In this document: in pieces, positions 49,987 to 63,971 of the stretch
How positions within the stretch are numbered: position 1 is the first letter of the stretch
Layout of the letters: the number at the start of each line of letters is the position of its first letter
NCBI GenBank assembly: GCA_902729315.2
Contig: LR746272.1
Coordinates: 2,700,035 to 2,764,034 of the forward strand
Length of the DNA stretch: 64,000 bases
From: Spirodela intermedia
Taxonomy: Eukaryota; Streptophyta; Magnoliopsida; Alismatales; Araceae
Reading direction: 5' to 3'
Translations under genes and position numbers: made by a program
Notes under the pieces: model-generated
What the model saw: the letters and a program-made list of their open reading frames with translations, nothing else
The model's database searches: none
What the model was told of the DNA's origin: nothing

Positions 49987-52060
49987 CACCGGCATTGTTT
50001 CCATTGACTGGTGAGCCAAGGTCTTGTTAGAATGATGATTCTTAACTGGCCTGTGCCTTGTAAATCGAGTGGTGACATGAGCCACCGACGAAATTCCGCC
50101 GGGATATCTAATTCCATGATGAGAGATCCAAAGCATCCGCGTTGGGTTGACTTTCAAAATGCGGAAGTCTGTGATGCCTTGCCTTATCCGACGTCGTCGA
50201 AACCAGCCTCCTTGTTAGAAACTAATATCAACCCATTGCTCATATAGGGAAGGATGCTTGGGTTCTTGTTGATGAACGGTGAGAGCATGATCCGAGAATC
50301 GGATCGGATGAAGTGGGAACTATCTTGTCTCGTTGATCATATCATAATAGTGCCTTATTTCGTCATATTTCTGACGTAAAGCTGGTGTTGACGTTGAGCC
50401 AACCAATACCTGTGATATAGGCATGGGTTCGACATATTTCGGCAATTACTTCGTCCCATAAAAAAATCGAGACCATGGATAAAGTGCATGTAGCTGTGAG
50501 TGAGTTTATTTTAGGGTTTATAGATGTTCATGGATAAAATTGTGTCAATAAACGGCCCCTGTTCAGCTACGTGTTGGTCATGCATGCCTTTTTTTTTGGC
50601 ATGGCCTCTTCTTTCAGGCATCCAGGATGTTGACAAGCTGGAATTAGATTATGATGATTAATTGGCATATCTTAAAAGTACGTGATTATTGAAAAAAAAT
50701 CGTTATCATATGATCAAAATTTGAGATGATGGGTGTAGTTCAACCCCTTTACTTGATTGACTCAGCGAGAGTAGGCACCTGGCCAAGTCTTGGGATACAT
50801 TTAGCGTCTAAGATCCTCGGATTATTCTATTTAGAAAAGTTCCAATATATTGTTGATTATTTTCTCCTTTTTTTTCATCACTTCGAACACAAATTGAAGT
50901 CTTATTATATATTAGTTGAATGGTCGCAAGTTTAGGATTATCTTAAAAAAATACATTTCGCGGTTCATGCATATAATTATGGTTCAAATGGAAATATCAT
51001 ACTTTTATTCATATCGAAAGTCGAAGAGTAGTTTTAATAGAAGGTTTATTCTCAGGCATTAAATGAATAAAATAAAATAAAATATCGTTCCATTTGTCAG
51101 ATCTAGGCATCCATTACTTTCGTTGGCAGGTTTCATTTGAGAAAAAAATGCGACACATGCCTAAGTAATGTGAATGATATTAACCATGAAGACTGCATAG
51201 AAAAAGGCCGATGCATGGATTAGTCACAATTTTCTCTTGACTCTCCCCTCCCACTCGTCCAACCTTTCCCCCTCTCATCCTCTCAAATCTTTTCATTTGT
51301 AGCCCTCCTCCCCCAACTAATTCTTCCACATCTCTTAATAGCCGGTTGACCTGGTTAGCCTTATGGTCGAGCGGAGCTTGCAATGAGCCCAGCTGGGGCT
51401 CACACCGAGCCATTCATTCCTCCAGAGTTTCTCCCTTCCTTCCTCTCCCTCTCTGAACATCCCCTTCCCCGTCCCTCTCATTATCACTAGCTTGTCTACT
51501 CAAGATCGCTACCAGACTGATATGAAAAAGGATGCAACACCAAGCCAAGGTTATAAACGATCTCATCTATGTGAGATTCTCGAGATAAAATTATTCTCTT
51601 CAGTTAAAAGTCGCGAACCACTTCATCTTTACAAGAAAGAGTCTGACTGCATGCATGCAGCCCTTATCCTTTGGCACGGCGAAGGAAGGGTGTGCATGAA
51701 CCAACACTTATCCTCACACGCATCTATGGCTCCCAAGTTACCCATGTCTGTCGTAGGTGCTGTGCGAGGGTAGGGGGTTTGTCGTCGTTGTTGGAGACTG
51801 GTCGTAGCGTATTTACTTCCTTCTCATCGAGTGGACGCCATGGCTTGAACGTGCGAGCTCGGCCCCCCAGGGCTTTTATCCTCCACGGCGCGTCGCCCTC
51901 CGGGGAGTAGAATTTATCCGCACCAACTGCGTTGCTGGTGGTGGGTGTAACGTCGTCTTCAACCCGCCGACTCTCCCGCCGGCCACCGGCCCCCGCCCGG
52001 CAGAGCTGAGCGCGCTCAGCTCGAGGGGACGACGACGACTGCGGCAGGGCCCGATGTCCC

Positions 52061-52345
52061 CATGCCCTGAAGAGACCCAGAGCCCGTACACTCCATCCAT
52101 CTTGAGTAGTGTCTTGATTCTGAAAGCGAACAGGGCCATAAAGAGAAAGAGACGAACAAGGAGCGACATTCTCACACCCCCCCCCCCTCTCTCCTTCTCT
52201 CACTCATGCCTTGACGAGACCCAGAGATCGTACATTCCTTCCAACTTAGTAGCGTCTTGATTCTGAAACCGAACATACCCATAAAGACAAAGAGACGAAC
52301 AAGGAGTGACTTTCTCACACTCCACCTTTCTCTCTCTCTCTCTCT
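52061..52345. repeat. Two-copy tandem duplication, about 144-bp period
   Basis: Both copies read ATGCCYTGA, GAGACCCAGAG, GTACAYTCC, GTCTTGATTCTGAAA, CATAAAGA, AAGAGACGAACAAGGAG and CTTTCTC/ATTCTCACAC, then a C- or CT-rich tail. Just downstream CACCACAGTGGAAGGYGGGCTG-type sequence also occurs twice (about 52370 and 52431). Confidence 0.9.
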
Positions 52346-53099
52346 CTTCTGCCGTCACTTGCTGGGCCACCACAGTGGAAGGTGGGCTGTGAGCAGGCAC
52401 CGCGACGAAGGATCCGAGTCACCGATCTCCCACCACAGTGGAAGGCGGGCTGAAAAGTCACTTGCTGATGGGTTCTCCTCTAAGAGGGAAATAATACAGC
52501 CTTTGTCTTCCCCCATTAGAAATCGTCGATTTTTCTCGACCCCATGATCCCAAAAGGCCCCCGCCCGCGTTGACACAGGGTAGTCTCCTCTCTATTTCTA
52601 GTAATTTCAGTTAATTTACTTTGGGTAAAATGGATAAATAACAGGACCAATAGCGTCATGTCCCGTCGTTTTCTGGATCTGCGCTTGCCCCAATGCGAGT
52701 TGCCACAATTTAAGCACGTGTTGGATTGGCGTCAGGCTGCATAAATGCCGACAGGTGTGCGCAGAAAGAGACAGCCGTCCATCAGTTTGATTCTCACGTG
52801 GTGGAAAATCCAACCTCGGGCCCCCCACGGCCTGTTAGGAGCCGGTGTTGTGGGGGTCCCAAGGTTTCTGATGCAAATCAAGGCGTGGTTCTTGAGAAGA
52901 AGAGAATATTTCTCACGTGGAGCACAGCAACCCCTCAGAATTGCACAGGGAAAACTCCGGAGGGGGGGAAGGGGGGGGAGGGCAAGTTTTGATTTTTTTT
53001 TAATAAAAAATACCATATTTCGCTTACTAGGGGTCAATGGGCTCATCCGGACATCTATCTAGCGCTCATTAGTAGACCTCCTCTTGTTGACGTGAGGGC

Positions 53100-53111
53100 T
53101 CAAAAATGGGT

Positions 53112-53145
<34 letters not shown>

Positions 53146-53490
53146 AGTTACTCAGGCAGGAAACAAGGACGAATTTGCGTTGGGTTTGCAATTGAGCGTG
53201 AAAAGACGGTACTTCGGTCGGTTGGCCAATCAGTCCAAGAATATGAATTTGGGTTTTGACATGAGTAGAGAGAGAGAGAGAGAGAAGCCGATCAGCCCAA
53301 GAAAGTTTGCTCTTCATGCAGAGAACAAGGAATATGAATTTGGGTCGGGAATATTTTCTGATTCAATGTAGCCACATGGCCAATCGGGCTTTGAAATGGG
53401 TAGAGAGAGAGAGGCAAGGAAGTTTGCTTTTCATGCAGGAAGCAAGGAATAATGCATTTGGGTGGGGAATATTTTGGGACTCTAACGTGA
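53100..53490. repeat. Three degenerate repeats containing GA tracts
   Basis: ATGGGTAGAGAGAG or ATGAGTAGAGAGAG begins at 53106, 53261 and 53396. The units share GGCCAATC, AAGTTTGCT with CTTCATGCAG, AACAAGGAATATGAATTTGGG and GGGAATATTTT. The first unit contains a pure GA run at 53112-53139. Confidence 0.8.
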
Positions 53491-53616
53491 AAAGAGCAGT
53501 GGGTACGTACCCACTATACATATTACAGCTGCCAGCGGGTATCAGAAACCGGTAAGCTGATCAGATCAAATCACATACAGTTGGGCAGGGAACCTCAGGA
53601 CGATCAGCCTCTCCAT

Positions 53617-53622
53617 TTTATT
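53617..53622 (-). terminator. Polyadenylation signal of LEPA
   Basis: AATAAA on the minus strand, 65 bases past the LEPA stop codon. Confidence 0.6.
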
Positions 53623-53686
53623 ATATAATCAGAGGAAGAGAACCAACAACCCCTCTGGTTTCTCATCTGTCCCTTGCTTATGGGGG

Positions 53687-56600
53687 TCAAATCACCTCCT
53701 TTTCCAGCTTGAGCACCGCCATGAACGCTTCCTGGGGCACTTCCACCCTGCCGATCGATTTCATCCTCTTCTTCCCCTCCGCCTGGCGGGCCACAACACA
53801 ACACCACAACATCAATTCATGGAGGAAGAGGCGGGCCTCTCAGATAAAGCAGGAGGCCCGTTCTTTGCTAAAATAGCGGGCTTTTTTCCCTCTCAGATTA
53901 AGTAAGAACCCATCAATCACAGTGACACATGTGATGGGCTCCTTGAGGGCTATGAATGATGATCAGCATCAGGCAGTGTGCACCACTCTGGGGAATTGGA
54001 GCAGCTTTCAACGGTGGATGCTATTTTCCCCATGCAAAAATAAATAAATAAATAAATCTGGGCTGAGTAGATCTGCCTCTGAGAGTAGGAAAGCTTGCTT
54101 GCTTGCTTGCCTGCCTGCCTTCTCACGGTTCCTACTAGCTTCTATTATTGGCCAAGAAGCTACCTTATGGCGACATGCCTCCATCTCATACAATGGTTTC
54201 CCCATGGTGGGCTCGGCTAGAAACTTTCCTAAGTGGCATCGGAGTGAAGACTCCAGACTTGGAAAGTTGGCTGCTTTGATCAGGAGTGATGGAAATCTGA
54301 AGTGTGTTCTTGGAGGGTCCAACGCACCAGTTCTACCCTCTTTCCACACGTCGCGTCTAAATGCACACAAAAGAGGCCTTCTAACTCCGTTTAGTAAAAA
54401 CAGAAAAGGGTCAAAGGAATTTCTTTCTACCACTAATCATAGCCATGGAAAGGAGTAGCTGACGTCTGTCGCTGTTTACCTTCACATCAATCTAAGAATC
54501 TAGTGCTCATAGTGGGCATGACTCACCCATCAGATACAAACGCTGCAACTACTAGCATCTCATCCTCCACGCCACAAGAAATATTTTGAAAAAGAAAAAA
54601 GAAGTAAAAAGGGCGGCACACTGCCCCGATAACTAGAAACAGTTATTAGCAAGAAGATTTCGATAAATATCAACATCTTATTAGGGGAAATATATTACTA
54701 TGAAAAGCTAAGATTTCATATTACTATGAAATATATTAGGGGAAATATATTTATGCAAAACGACTCACCTGCTTCCTTAACAGTTTCTTTTTGCGAGTGA
54801 TATCACCTCCTGCAGGTATGTTCAAACGGTAATTCAGTGATTAAAAAAAGAGCAATATCATAGAAATGGGAAGCCATAAAACCACTAAATAACTGGCTCT
54901 CTGGCCAGCGATTGGTAAGTAGATTGCGCTAAAGCCTTACCATAGCATTTTGCTAGAACATCCTTCCTGATTGCTGACAGAGCTTCGCTGGCTATTACCT
55001 TGGTACCAATGCAAGCCTATCATTAGATGAATTATGGATCAGAATGTAGTTGATGAACAGTGGGGCACAAGAATTACAAGTTCCCAAGAAGGAAATTCAT
55101 TCTCTGTCACGTTGTCGCTGTCTACCATAAGCGAGATTGAGAATGAAACGTCGCATGGAAATTAAAACCTTGACATCCGCAGAGATTTTTCATCAGGACG
55201 GAATCATAATAAGATGACATATCCAGCCATTGGTGAACGGATGACTAAAGCTACTTTGCCAACATCAGCATGCATACGTTCATGTGATATTTCAATATTG
55301 TAAATCACTACAAAAAACTGATGAGTAAATGACAAAATGAGACTACGGTTGCTATTAAAGAAAGGATTAGACGTATATGTGATCTACTCGTTTTCAGTAA
55401 AAATATAACTTTGACAAATCAATAAGTAATTTTAATTAATTTTCCATTTAAATACTATATTTGTAAAATTTTCTTCTTCTCATGAACCGTGGAGAGCTTT
55501 AGTCTAATTCACTCTTCTCTGTTTTTTGTGGACTGTGAGACACATCTATAGGCATCCATATCTCACTACACAATACATGGAAACATCGACTGTTTTGATT
55601 CACGATGGTAATGACTACAGACTAAACATGAACTAGTCATGTGTGTCCAATGGTCAATCTACTCCAACATCAACTAGTCCACAAACTCCAGAAAATAAAA
55701 AAGACTTACTTGAATAGGTACTTTAAACATCTGACGTGGTATAAGTTCCTTCAGTTTTTGAGTCAAGGCCCTACCAACAGAATATGCCTGGAAATAAAGG
55801 ATAGACACAGAAATCAAAGAGAAGGCACATACACAACTATGAACGGCAAGAATCTGTGACATGGCAATCAAACCAGTAGATACAATGAGATGACCACTAA
55901 CTGCACAAATCTGTAACGGGTTCCACTCAAGAGCAAGAACAAGCAAAAACTACACGAGTTTTCACTAAATAACCCCACATTGGTAAACAAGTACAATACA
56001 CACTGAAAGGTTAGTGAAAAGCAGGGAGCATAATATTGTATCTAACAATTACCATCTTGGAACTCAGGCGATGCTAACATTCCCTTATGGTTTTCATCAT
56101 TCTTCCGAAGATACAGTTTTTCTTTTAACAAAATCTCTTTCAAAAAAATGTTGCTAAGTTGTCAGTCGACATCTTACATCGACAATGAATTGACGGACAA
56201 CAGATTTATACATCTATACCATGAATTCATTTTATGGTATAGTTAAAATGCATAAAAAACAAAACAAAAATCATTGGCAAAATATGCTGAAAATGTTTAT
56301 GATTACCTTGTCCTTGTGGACTATTGTTGCTAAGGGTTCAACAGGTTCGCCATTTATCTGGATATCAAGTTTTACCAAGTCACTCTCTCTATACCTGTCA
56401 AATGCGAGTCGACAACCAACATTAATTTAACTAAATAAAATATTTCCAAAACGGGTGCACTTGACAAAATAGGATGAAAAGTATGTAAATCTGCTGTGTC
56501 TAGGGAAGCAGAATTCTCTTTAATTGGTAATCGAGCTATATTATAAGCAAGTTTCAAGGAAGCTTTATTGATGAGAAAAGGCACCATAAGTCTCAATACA

Positions 56601-59600
56601 AAACATTGGTTACAGAACAAATAGGATACATACGTTTCATGTTTCAGGTGACTCTCTGAAACTTCTGTAATTAGCAGTGAATTCATACTGCCAAAGTTGA
56701 TGAGTTTTGGTAAACAAGCGAAGTATTCCTTAATGGATCATGCCATCAAAAAAATTCAAAGAAATGCACAACCTGAAAAAATATACCAGTTCGACCTAAG
56801 GTAAATAGGAAAAATGCCACCTTAAATTAGGATTCTACATGCTAAATATAAAACTTATATGAACATTAAAAATTAACAGGGCAGTCTCTTACATAAATTT
56901 TCCATCATATCTTATTTTCCTGTCTTCTGGTGGATTTTTTTTAAGAAACAATACCATATTTCCTCATTCAACAAACTCATAACTACTAATGTTGAGTTAT
57001 ACAAATATAAAACCCGTGTAAAAACACATAATAGATATTGAGAATAAAAAGCTGTGTGAAATTCCTGTATTCTTGAATTAAATGTACCACGATTAACCTC
57101 ACTTTTACATATGCATTTGAAATTCAAATATCTAGTGGGAATTATATGTTGTTCGTTCTATTGTTAAGATGGACAACAATAATTCTTCTCCTGGTTTGGC
57201 CAGATTAATGCAGCCAACCACGATTGGAAAGAGATGTGTTAAAAGGCATAGTAAGAAATATATCAGAAAGAGTGTATCCTTTAGAGAGGTTTAATACACG
57301 CCTTATATTGTTCTTTTAAAGAGTAACTGCAGCCTCGATAAAATCATAAAGTACCCATGACAGGAACATGAGTGATTTATAGACAACGATTCCTAACTTG
57401 TCTGCTGACCAATAAGTCAAACATTTGGCACTATCTAAGTAATTCAACAAAAGGGTTCTATCTCTTTTGTATCGCTCAAATCTCTTGGAAGTTGAATTAC
57501 TGAATCCTAGGAAATCTCATAGTATGTCACAGCCTCCCAAACACCCCTGAACTTGATAGAACAGGTAAACACAAAAAATCATGCCTGAAATTTTACTCAG
57601 CAAACAGCCTCCCAAGATATATCAATGCATGATAAACATTACAATGGAAAAGAATCAGATATTTTCATATCCAAAAATAATTACCCTATAAAAGAGTATT
57701 CCATGCTAGCATATCCCTTGCTTCTAGACTTCAGGTGATCAAAAAATTCTCCAACCATCTGTAAATGGATAAAGAAACCCTGAGTTGCATTCCATGACTT
57801 GCATTACCTTTCACTGGCCTGCTGTAATTAAACAGAAAATTATTTAAAATTCCTTTCAAAGAAAGAATAAATTTTCATTATGATAAGTACCTCTGCCAAA
57901 GGCAATTCATAGACGATTGAAGCTCTATTCTCAGAGATAAAATTCATTTCCTTAAACACACCTCTTCGATCTTGACCAAGCTCCATAAGGGAGCCAATAT
58001 AATCCTTTGGTGTAAGCATTTCAATCTGAAAAATTAGGTTTCCGGTAGATTATTACATCATAACGGCTCCATCTGTAATGAACTTTCGTATGGGGAATAT
58101 AAGCAACAAGAAAATTAAGGTTAGAAAAAATAAGGACCTTAACGTATGGCTCCTCAATGGATTTTCTCTTCCCAGGTTCAGGAAGTAACGACGGATTTGA
58201 ACACTCAATCTGCATTTAGATAAAAGCATACACAAAAAGTATAAGAGAAAATTACAATTAGGAATGGCTATCATGAAGAATGACAACTTAAGCTTATTCA
58301 CCACTGCCTATCATAATTAGTACATTCGTAAAATAATCAATATATACATAATTACTGTTCATTATTAAACTAAATTAAAAAATCTAATAACCAAGCTCTT
58401 GATATAACGATTAAAGAGAAAACAATAATGCAATGACGGGGGAATTGATTGCGAACTTTAAGCGCCTTTAGTGGAATGAAGACGATAATTCTGTTAACCT
58501 GTGATGTCCAAAAGGAGGTGAAAATAGTCTACGAAGACAAGTAATTTGGACAAAAATTGGGAGTTTAAAGATATATTTATAAGATAAAAATGACACAGTT
58601 TATAAATATTGCGAGGTTAGAGAAGTACTCCAATTGGCAGTTAATAGAAAAAATATATGAAAACATATCATGGACATACAAAAACTAATCTTCCAAAACA
58701 CCTAAACTCTACCAAAACCTTGTTTTTCGAGAATGAAGTCAAAAGCATGCCAGAAAAAATAAGAACACCCAGAACCTTCCAGGTCAATCAAATTCAGATA
58801 TCCAAGGCAACTCAATATTTCCCATTTATTTCATATTCAAGTCTTCCCGCAACAAATGAGCACTCTAAATTCGTACTTCTATTTAGGAATTACAAAAATC
58901 CAAGAGGTAAATTTTCCTTCAGCTGCAACACTTTAGGACTATGAGAGGATATTATAGAGCTCCAACTCAATCTGCCACCAGATTTATCAACTGTGATGTT
59001 GATAAACTAATTCTTAGTGCCAAAAAATTATAAAAATAATGCATATGCTTGCTTCAGAAATGTTTCCTTCTTTAACATAATAATTCGGTAGATACAATGA
59101 TTATATTCCAAAAAATAATCAGAAGACTTAAAATTTCAATAATAAAAAGTAAATAGGGGACAATGCACATATTGATATAATGAGTTCAACAGTATGAATG
59201 AAAAGTCCAGTATGATATCTAATGAACTATAGACATGAGACTTCCAAGAGAAAAGCTGAAGTCGTGAAGAGAAATTACAGTATCACCATTTACACATTCG
59301 ATTCGGTACACAACACTTGGAGCAGTGGTTATCAAGGTCAGATTATATTCCCTCTCAAGTCTTTCCTGAAGAAACCAATTTTTTATGAGATAGTACACTT
59401 TATATTTGAAGAAGACTACTGTACAATAATAAGGAAGTGGCATTTACCTGAACAATTTCCATATGCAAAAGTCCAAGGAAACCACATCGAAAACCAAAGC
59501 CCATGGCGCTAGATGTTTCGGGTTCAAACTGCAATTTTTTTAACCACAAATCTGAGATCAAAAACCCATAGACACATGCGAGCAATAATCACAACTGCAC

Positions 59601-60615
59601 AATGAAACCTGAGATCTAGAAAATGTTCCAACAGCTTCCAAACTCAAGACAATTAGCAACACTTTATGTAGATAATTATGCAGTAAACGTATAGATTAAA
59701 TACCAGAAGTAAGAAAAATTCTAGTTCTTTTATGTTAAAAAAATAATGTTTTTCTCATATTGTCTTAAGAAGAGAAAAAAAAGGAGAAGAGAATTTGTCC
59801 AATCACAGTAGCCTCAGGAAGAGGAAAGAGAACAATGCTTCTGCATTTAATAATTCTTGGCCTTCCGTGGAAATCCAGAGCAACTATAGCTTCTATCACA
59901 TGTGGAGTCAGAACCAATGTCTGATGTATGTATTCTAAGAAATCATTTTTATAAAATTTCTCATGCGAGGAAGATGAGAATGTGATGTATGATACTATCT
60001 GCAATAAACCAATTTCTTCAAAGTCCTTGATAATCATAAATGCACAGGTATAAAATCAAGAGCAAAAAACAAAAGATCGAGGCTTTTCATCTTCAACTTC
60101 TAAGGATATCATAGTTAGTTAGATCTACAGAAAAATGATAAAAGTACAAAATACATCAGATCGAACCAGTTAGTCAAAAGGTTGAAGGATAAAAATAAGG
60201 AATGATGGAAAGACTAACTCAGATAGTTTTTTGACATTGATCAATAATTTACTTTTAGTTTCATAATATATATAAAAATCAGAATAAAAGAATCGAATAC
60301 AGACATGACAAGGAAGACAATGACTAGAACTTTATCCAAAGGCAGCTAATTGTCGCCATTTTTATATTTAATGTAAAAGCCATGCCAAATAACTGAAGGG
60401 GACTATGTACGGAGATAACAGACATGAATTATTTTTTTTCAGGATCAGGCCTGAAAAGTAGATTACAAAGGCAACGAAAAGAATAGGCATAAAGCCTGCG
60501 GTTTAAGAAGCCCACGTTTCGAAAATCATGAGTGTGGGAATCCACATAACTGGCAAAAGTACATGAGGAGCATGTGATATCTTTCACCCACCGGAAAGAA
60601 AGCATGCACCAAGTG

Positions 60616-60660
<45 letters not shown>

Positions 60661-63600
60661 TCAGTAATGTACTGATTTTATATTTTCAAAACTGAGAACT
60701 TGAATTGTTCCCACCATGTTATACAAATTGTGTCCAACATTTGGATATTTGTGGAACATTTTGTAGGATCTAATAGGATAGCTCCAATGATGTCCCAGGA
60801 AAAATATAAAAATAAAATTCGGAAGATGATAATCTAATACAAATGAGACAGAAAAATATGCATTGAGTACTCGAGGATAAAGGTTCACCACGCACGTGAA
60901 GGTGGATGAAAGGGGAGAGAGGAAGGGACAAAAGGGTGACTCCAATTACCACAGGCTTTACACAACTGAGGGATTCCACACCATCAGAAAAAAAATAGAA
61001 AGAAGGAAAGCATTTCTCTTTCGCACATATGCAATGGGGTTTCTAAATAAAGTCTCCAAAAAGGTTTAGTGAGAGGATCATTAACGCAGTATAAAGGTAA
61101 TATTCACATGTATCTCAGAGGATCTAAAGAGAATGCATCAAGGGGGTTTGTGATGGCATCAAAGAGATTTGGAGAAAGAGTTAAGGGTCAACATAAAAAC
61201 TAACTGCAGTTCACATTTTTTATTGGAAACTTTTAAAAATACTCAATTCAGAACTTTTTGCACTGGATGATGGACATTTTAATGCTGTTATCATACAAAT
61301 CTCCTTTTTCTGCGCCAAGTAATTTTTTTTTCCACAGTTGGAGTCTATTTTTCTGGAGTATTGATATATTTTTGGGAGTCAGAAGGATGCATATGAGCAA
61401 TGGAGATCAGAATTATTAGGATACGGTTCGAAGAAGTATTACATCTGTTTGAGAACCCATAAACGAAATTGTATCTAATCATCAATAGATCAAAACCATG
61501 CTTAACCTGCATTATCTTGAGTGGTAACCAAGCAAACTGCATAAAAATAGTCTCAAATTGCACAAAACTGCTTAACGACCATGCACTGAAATCTAACAGA
61601 TTCTCATGTAACCTTAGAAACATGAATGTTGATCAGTTACACTGATATAGAATTCCCACCACTATCCACGTTGACCCACCACTAAAACAGCGATGAGTTT
61701 GAGCATGAGCACTAAAACAGCGTAGTTGAGTTGGTAAAACCACCAATTTTTTTCATGTGCTTGGTGTATAGAGTAATTATGAAAAGGAAATTTATAAATT
61801 TAGTAACTATTTTAACACAAAAAATTTAACGTTTACTCCATTATGAATTAAATACTAGTACCAGCTTGAATCAGCTTGAGCCTAACATGGAGTTTAGTCC
61901 CTCAGGGACTTAACCCAACCAGACTTCTAAATATTGATAGCACATCAAGTTCTGTATGTGGGTTCTGTTTCATAGCCTCGGATACTCTTCCATCATTAGT
62001 CCACATTTTCCATAAAATCTTCTTTTATCACATAATGGGATCATATAAAACGACTGCATGATGAATTGCATTAAGGTGAATACATTTGAATATATTTCTA
62101 GAGAGATTGAGCTCAAATTAATTGAAAAACTTAAACCAAGCATAAACCAGGCTTGGATTATCTATTCAATTGAATTAAGGATATGATGGATACGTATGTT
62201 TCATAAAAAACTTGCCTTCAAAGCGGCATCATTAAGCTGCAGCTTCTCCAATGCGTCACGCAACTCAGGAAACCTATCTCACATGTCAAGTAATCAACAT
62301 CCGATTTTGAAAAAAAATTAAAGTTGTAGATCAGAAAAAAATATTGAAACTGAGGTAGGAACATACTGGTCGGCATCAACAGGAAAGAGACCACAAAACA
62401 CCATTGGCGTGGCTTCCTCGTATCCTGGCAGGGAGTGTTCTGCCTTCCTACTGAAGTGAGTAATTGTATCACCAACCCTAGCATCTGCCACTGTCCTTAT
62501 TGAAGCAGAAAGGTAACCCACCTGTAAAATGAAGCACGAATAAACGGATGTATCTATGAAAATATAGAATTCATGAAAGTTTATCAAAAGAGTTATCATA
62601 AACATATCAAACAAGTCTCAATATAAATCCTAAGTGTTCAACGCTTGACTGAGAAGAAAAACATGCTGGTCAAATAGGAGAATGCAGCACATAAATAAAT
62701 AACAAAGTAAAATCTGTGGTCATAAGATGAGCTAACGTCCTGCATCAGAACAAGCAAAAGGAAGGTAATATTACCTGAAAGATGACTGTTGACCAGGACA
62801 TTACAGCTATGAAAAGTCGCAATACATCGCCCCATTAAGTTAAAACGGAAACTCACCCTGTCATATCTGAGAATTAAGTCCATCTCTCCTTTAGGGTGTA
62901 ACAACTTTTTGTATGATTTACTGTGAGACAGTTTTCACGGAAATTCACCCCCTCATATTAGAAACTAAGTCCATCTCTCTTTTAGGGAGCAACAACTTTT
63001 TGATATGATCTATTGTGAGACATTGTTTTCATATCAATCACTTTTTGTTCTAATTATGTTTAAAGGGCTTCATAAAAACTACGAGGTAAAAGACAAATAG
63101 TTGTTTAAAGATAATTTTCGATAAAACATGCTGTTGGAAATTATTTTAATCCTGGAATGAGTTTTCATTGACGACAACCACATCTTCACAGTGGCCTCCT
63201 AGTCTAATCCTAGTCCTTCACAGTCGGCAACCGATCCTAGTCCTCACACCATCCTATACTAGATATGATTAGTAAATTCCTGAAATTACAAAAAATCCGT
63301 TATCACCTGATTGCAAGCACAAAATGCGGCCCATATTTTCTCCTTATTATCCAGACCTCTCCCACCCAGGAAATTATGGCAACTCCCAACATCCCATTAA
63401 ACTTGAGGAAATGAAATATAAAAGCCAAATCAGGACCTTACTTTTCGCCCAGGTATTGTGCATGATAGCACTACAGGGTTTAAACAGAGTATTTACAGGA
63501 AAATTATGCCATCCACAAACAAGACACTCCTGCATGGTTTATGTGGTGGAGATGGCCTCTGTCATTTCTCACTGCTTTTTGTTAGTTCAAAATAAACTCT

Positions 63601-63971
63601 TCTAATAATTTTGTGAGATCACTTCTCAAAAAGTCATGTTGGATTGTAGAGTACACATTCAATGTCGAGATGAATGTAGAGAGGGATTTACTTATTTTTA
63701 AAGGAAGAAAAAATGCTACATTCTTTCAACAAGAATCACATTTTCTCTTGAAAACAGATACCACTAACAGGGATGAATGAGTCTATGAAAAATGCATATT
63801 AAATGAAATAAAGTGGAAAAAAATAACAGGCTTCATTCATATACATCCGATATAAATCAAAGAGGAAAATAAAGCAACATTAAGGGAAATTTTGTATACC
63901 TCACCAGCATACAATTCATCAACCTGCAACTGACTTGGTGATAAGACACCAATTTCGTCAGCGAAATAATC
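53687..63971 (-). CDS. LEPA: Chloroplast translation factor LepA/EF4 (CpLEPA), 5' half beyond window
   Basis: Ribosome-associated GTPase (EF4 family) that supports plastid translation. Thirteen exons in view: 63971-63900, 62521-62367, 62273-62216, 59528-59448, 59365-59279, 58209-58138, 58025-57891, 57758-57685, 56394-56307, 55787-55710, 55016-54941, 54809-54769 and 53782-53687. They join in frame to 370 residues from [12 protein letters not shown] to the end LKLEKEVI. Hallmarks are [95 protein letters not shown] and the LepA-specific C-terminal [20 protein letters not shown] to [20 protein letters not shown]. The GTPase domain, domain II start and transit peptide lie off the right edge. The intron after 62216 has a GC donor (AAG|GCAAGT). 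Two introns are long (59529-62215 and 62522-63899), with no other genes seen. Similarity to Arabidopsis chloroplast LEPA is very high, so the chloroplast rather than the mitochondrial (GUF1) type is inferred. Confidence 0.97.
60618..60657. repeat. (GA)n microsatellite
   Basis: About 20 GA units inside the 2.7-kb intron of LEPA. Confidence 0.95.
62851..63036. repeat. Two-copy tandem duplication, about 92-bp period
   Basis: TCACCCYSTCATAT, AAGTCCATCTCTCYTTTAGG, AACAACTTTTTG and GTGAGACA occur twice in a LEPA intron at 62851-62942 and 62943-63036. Confidence 0.9.

Larger units (their letters stand above)
49396..53616. other. Spacer between ILL6 promoter and LEPA 3' end
   Basis: 49396-49830 is GC-richer and should contain upstream ILL6 promoter. 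A 122-codon minus frame there lacks an ATG start. 49960-49986 is a TTC repeat. 50200-51650 is AT-rich with nothing recognisable. 51700-52600 is GC-richer with a tandem duplication, and 53100-53490 has GA-containing repeats. No gene is supported. Confidence 0.5.

Noticed and set aside
51339..51415. Possible tRNA-like segment
   Set aside because: GC-rich paired blocks are present, but there is no T-loop TTCGANN and no cloverleaf could be drawn.
51724..52203. 159-codon minus frame
   Set aside because: It has a GTG start, lies in a tandem-duplicated GC-rich region, and its two halves of apparent similarity to the neighbouring frame (52200-52400) reflect the DNA duplication.
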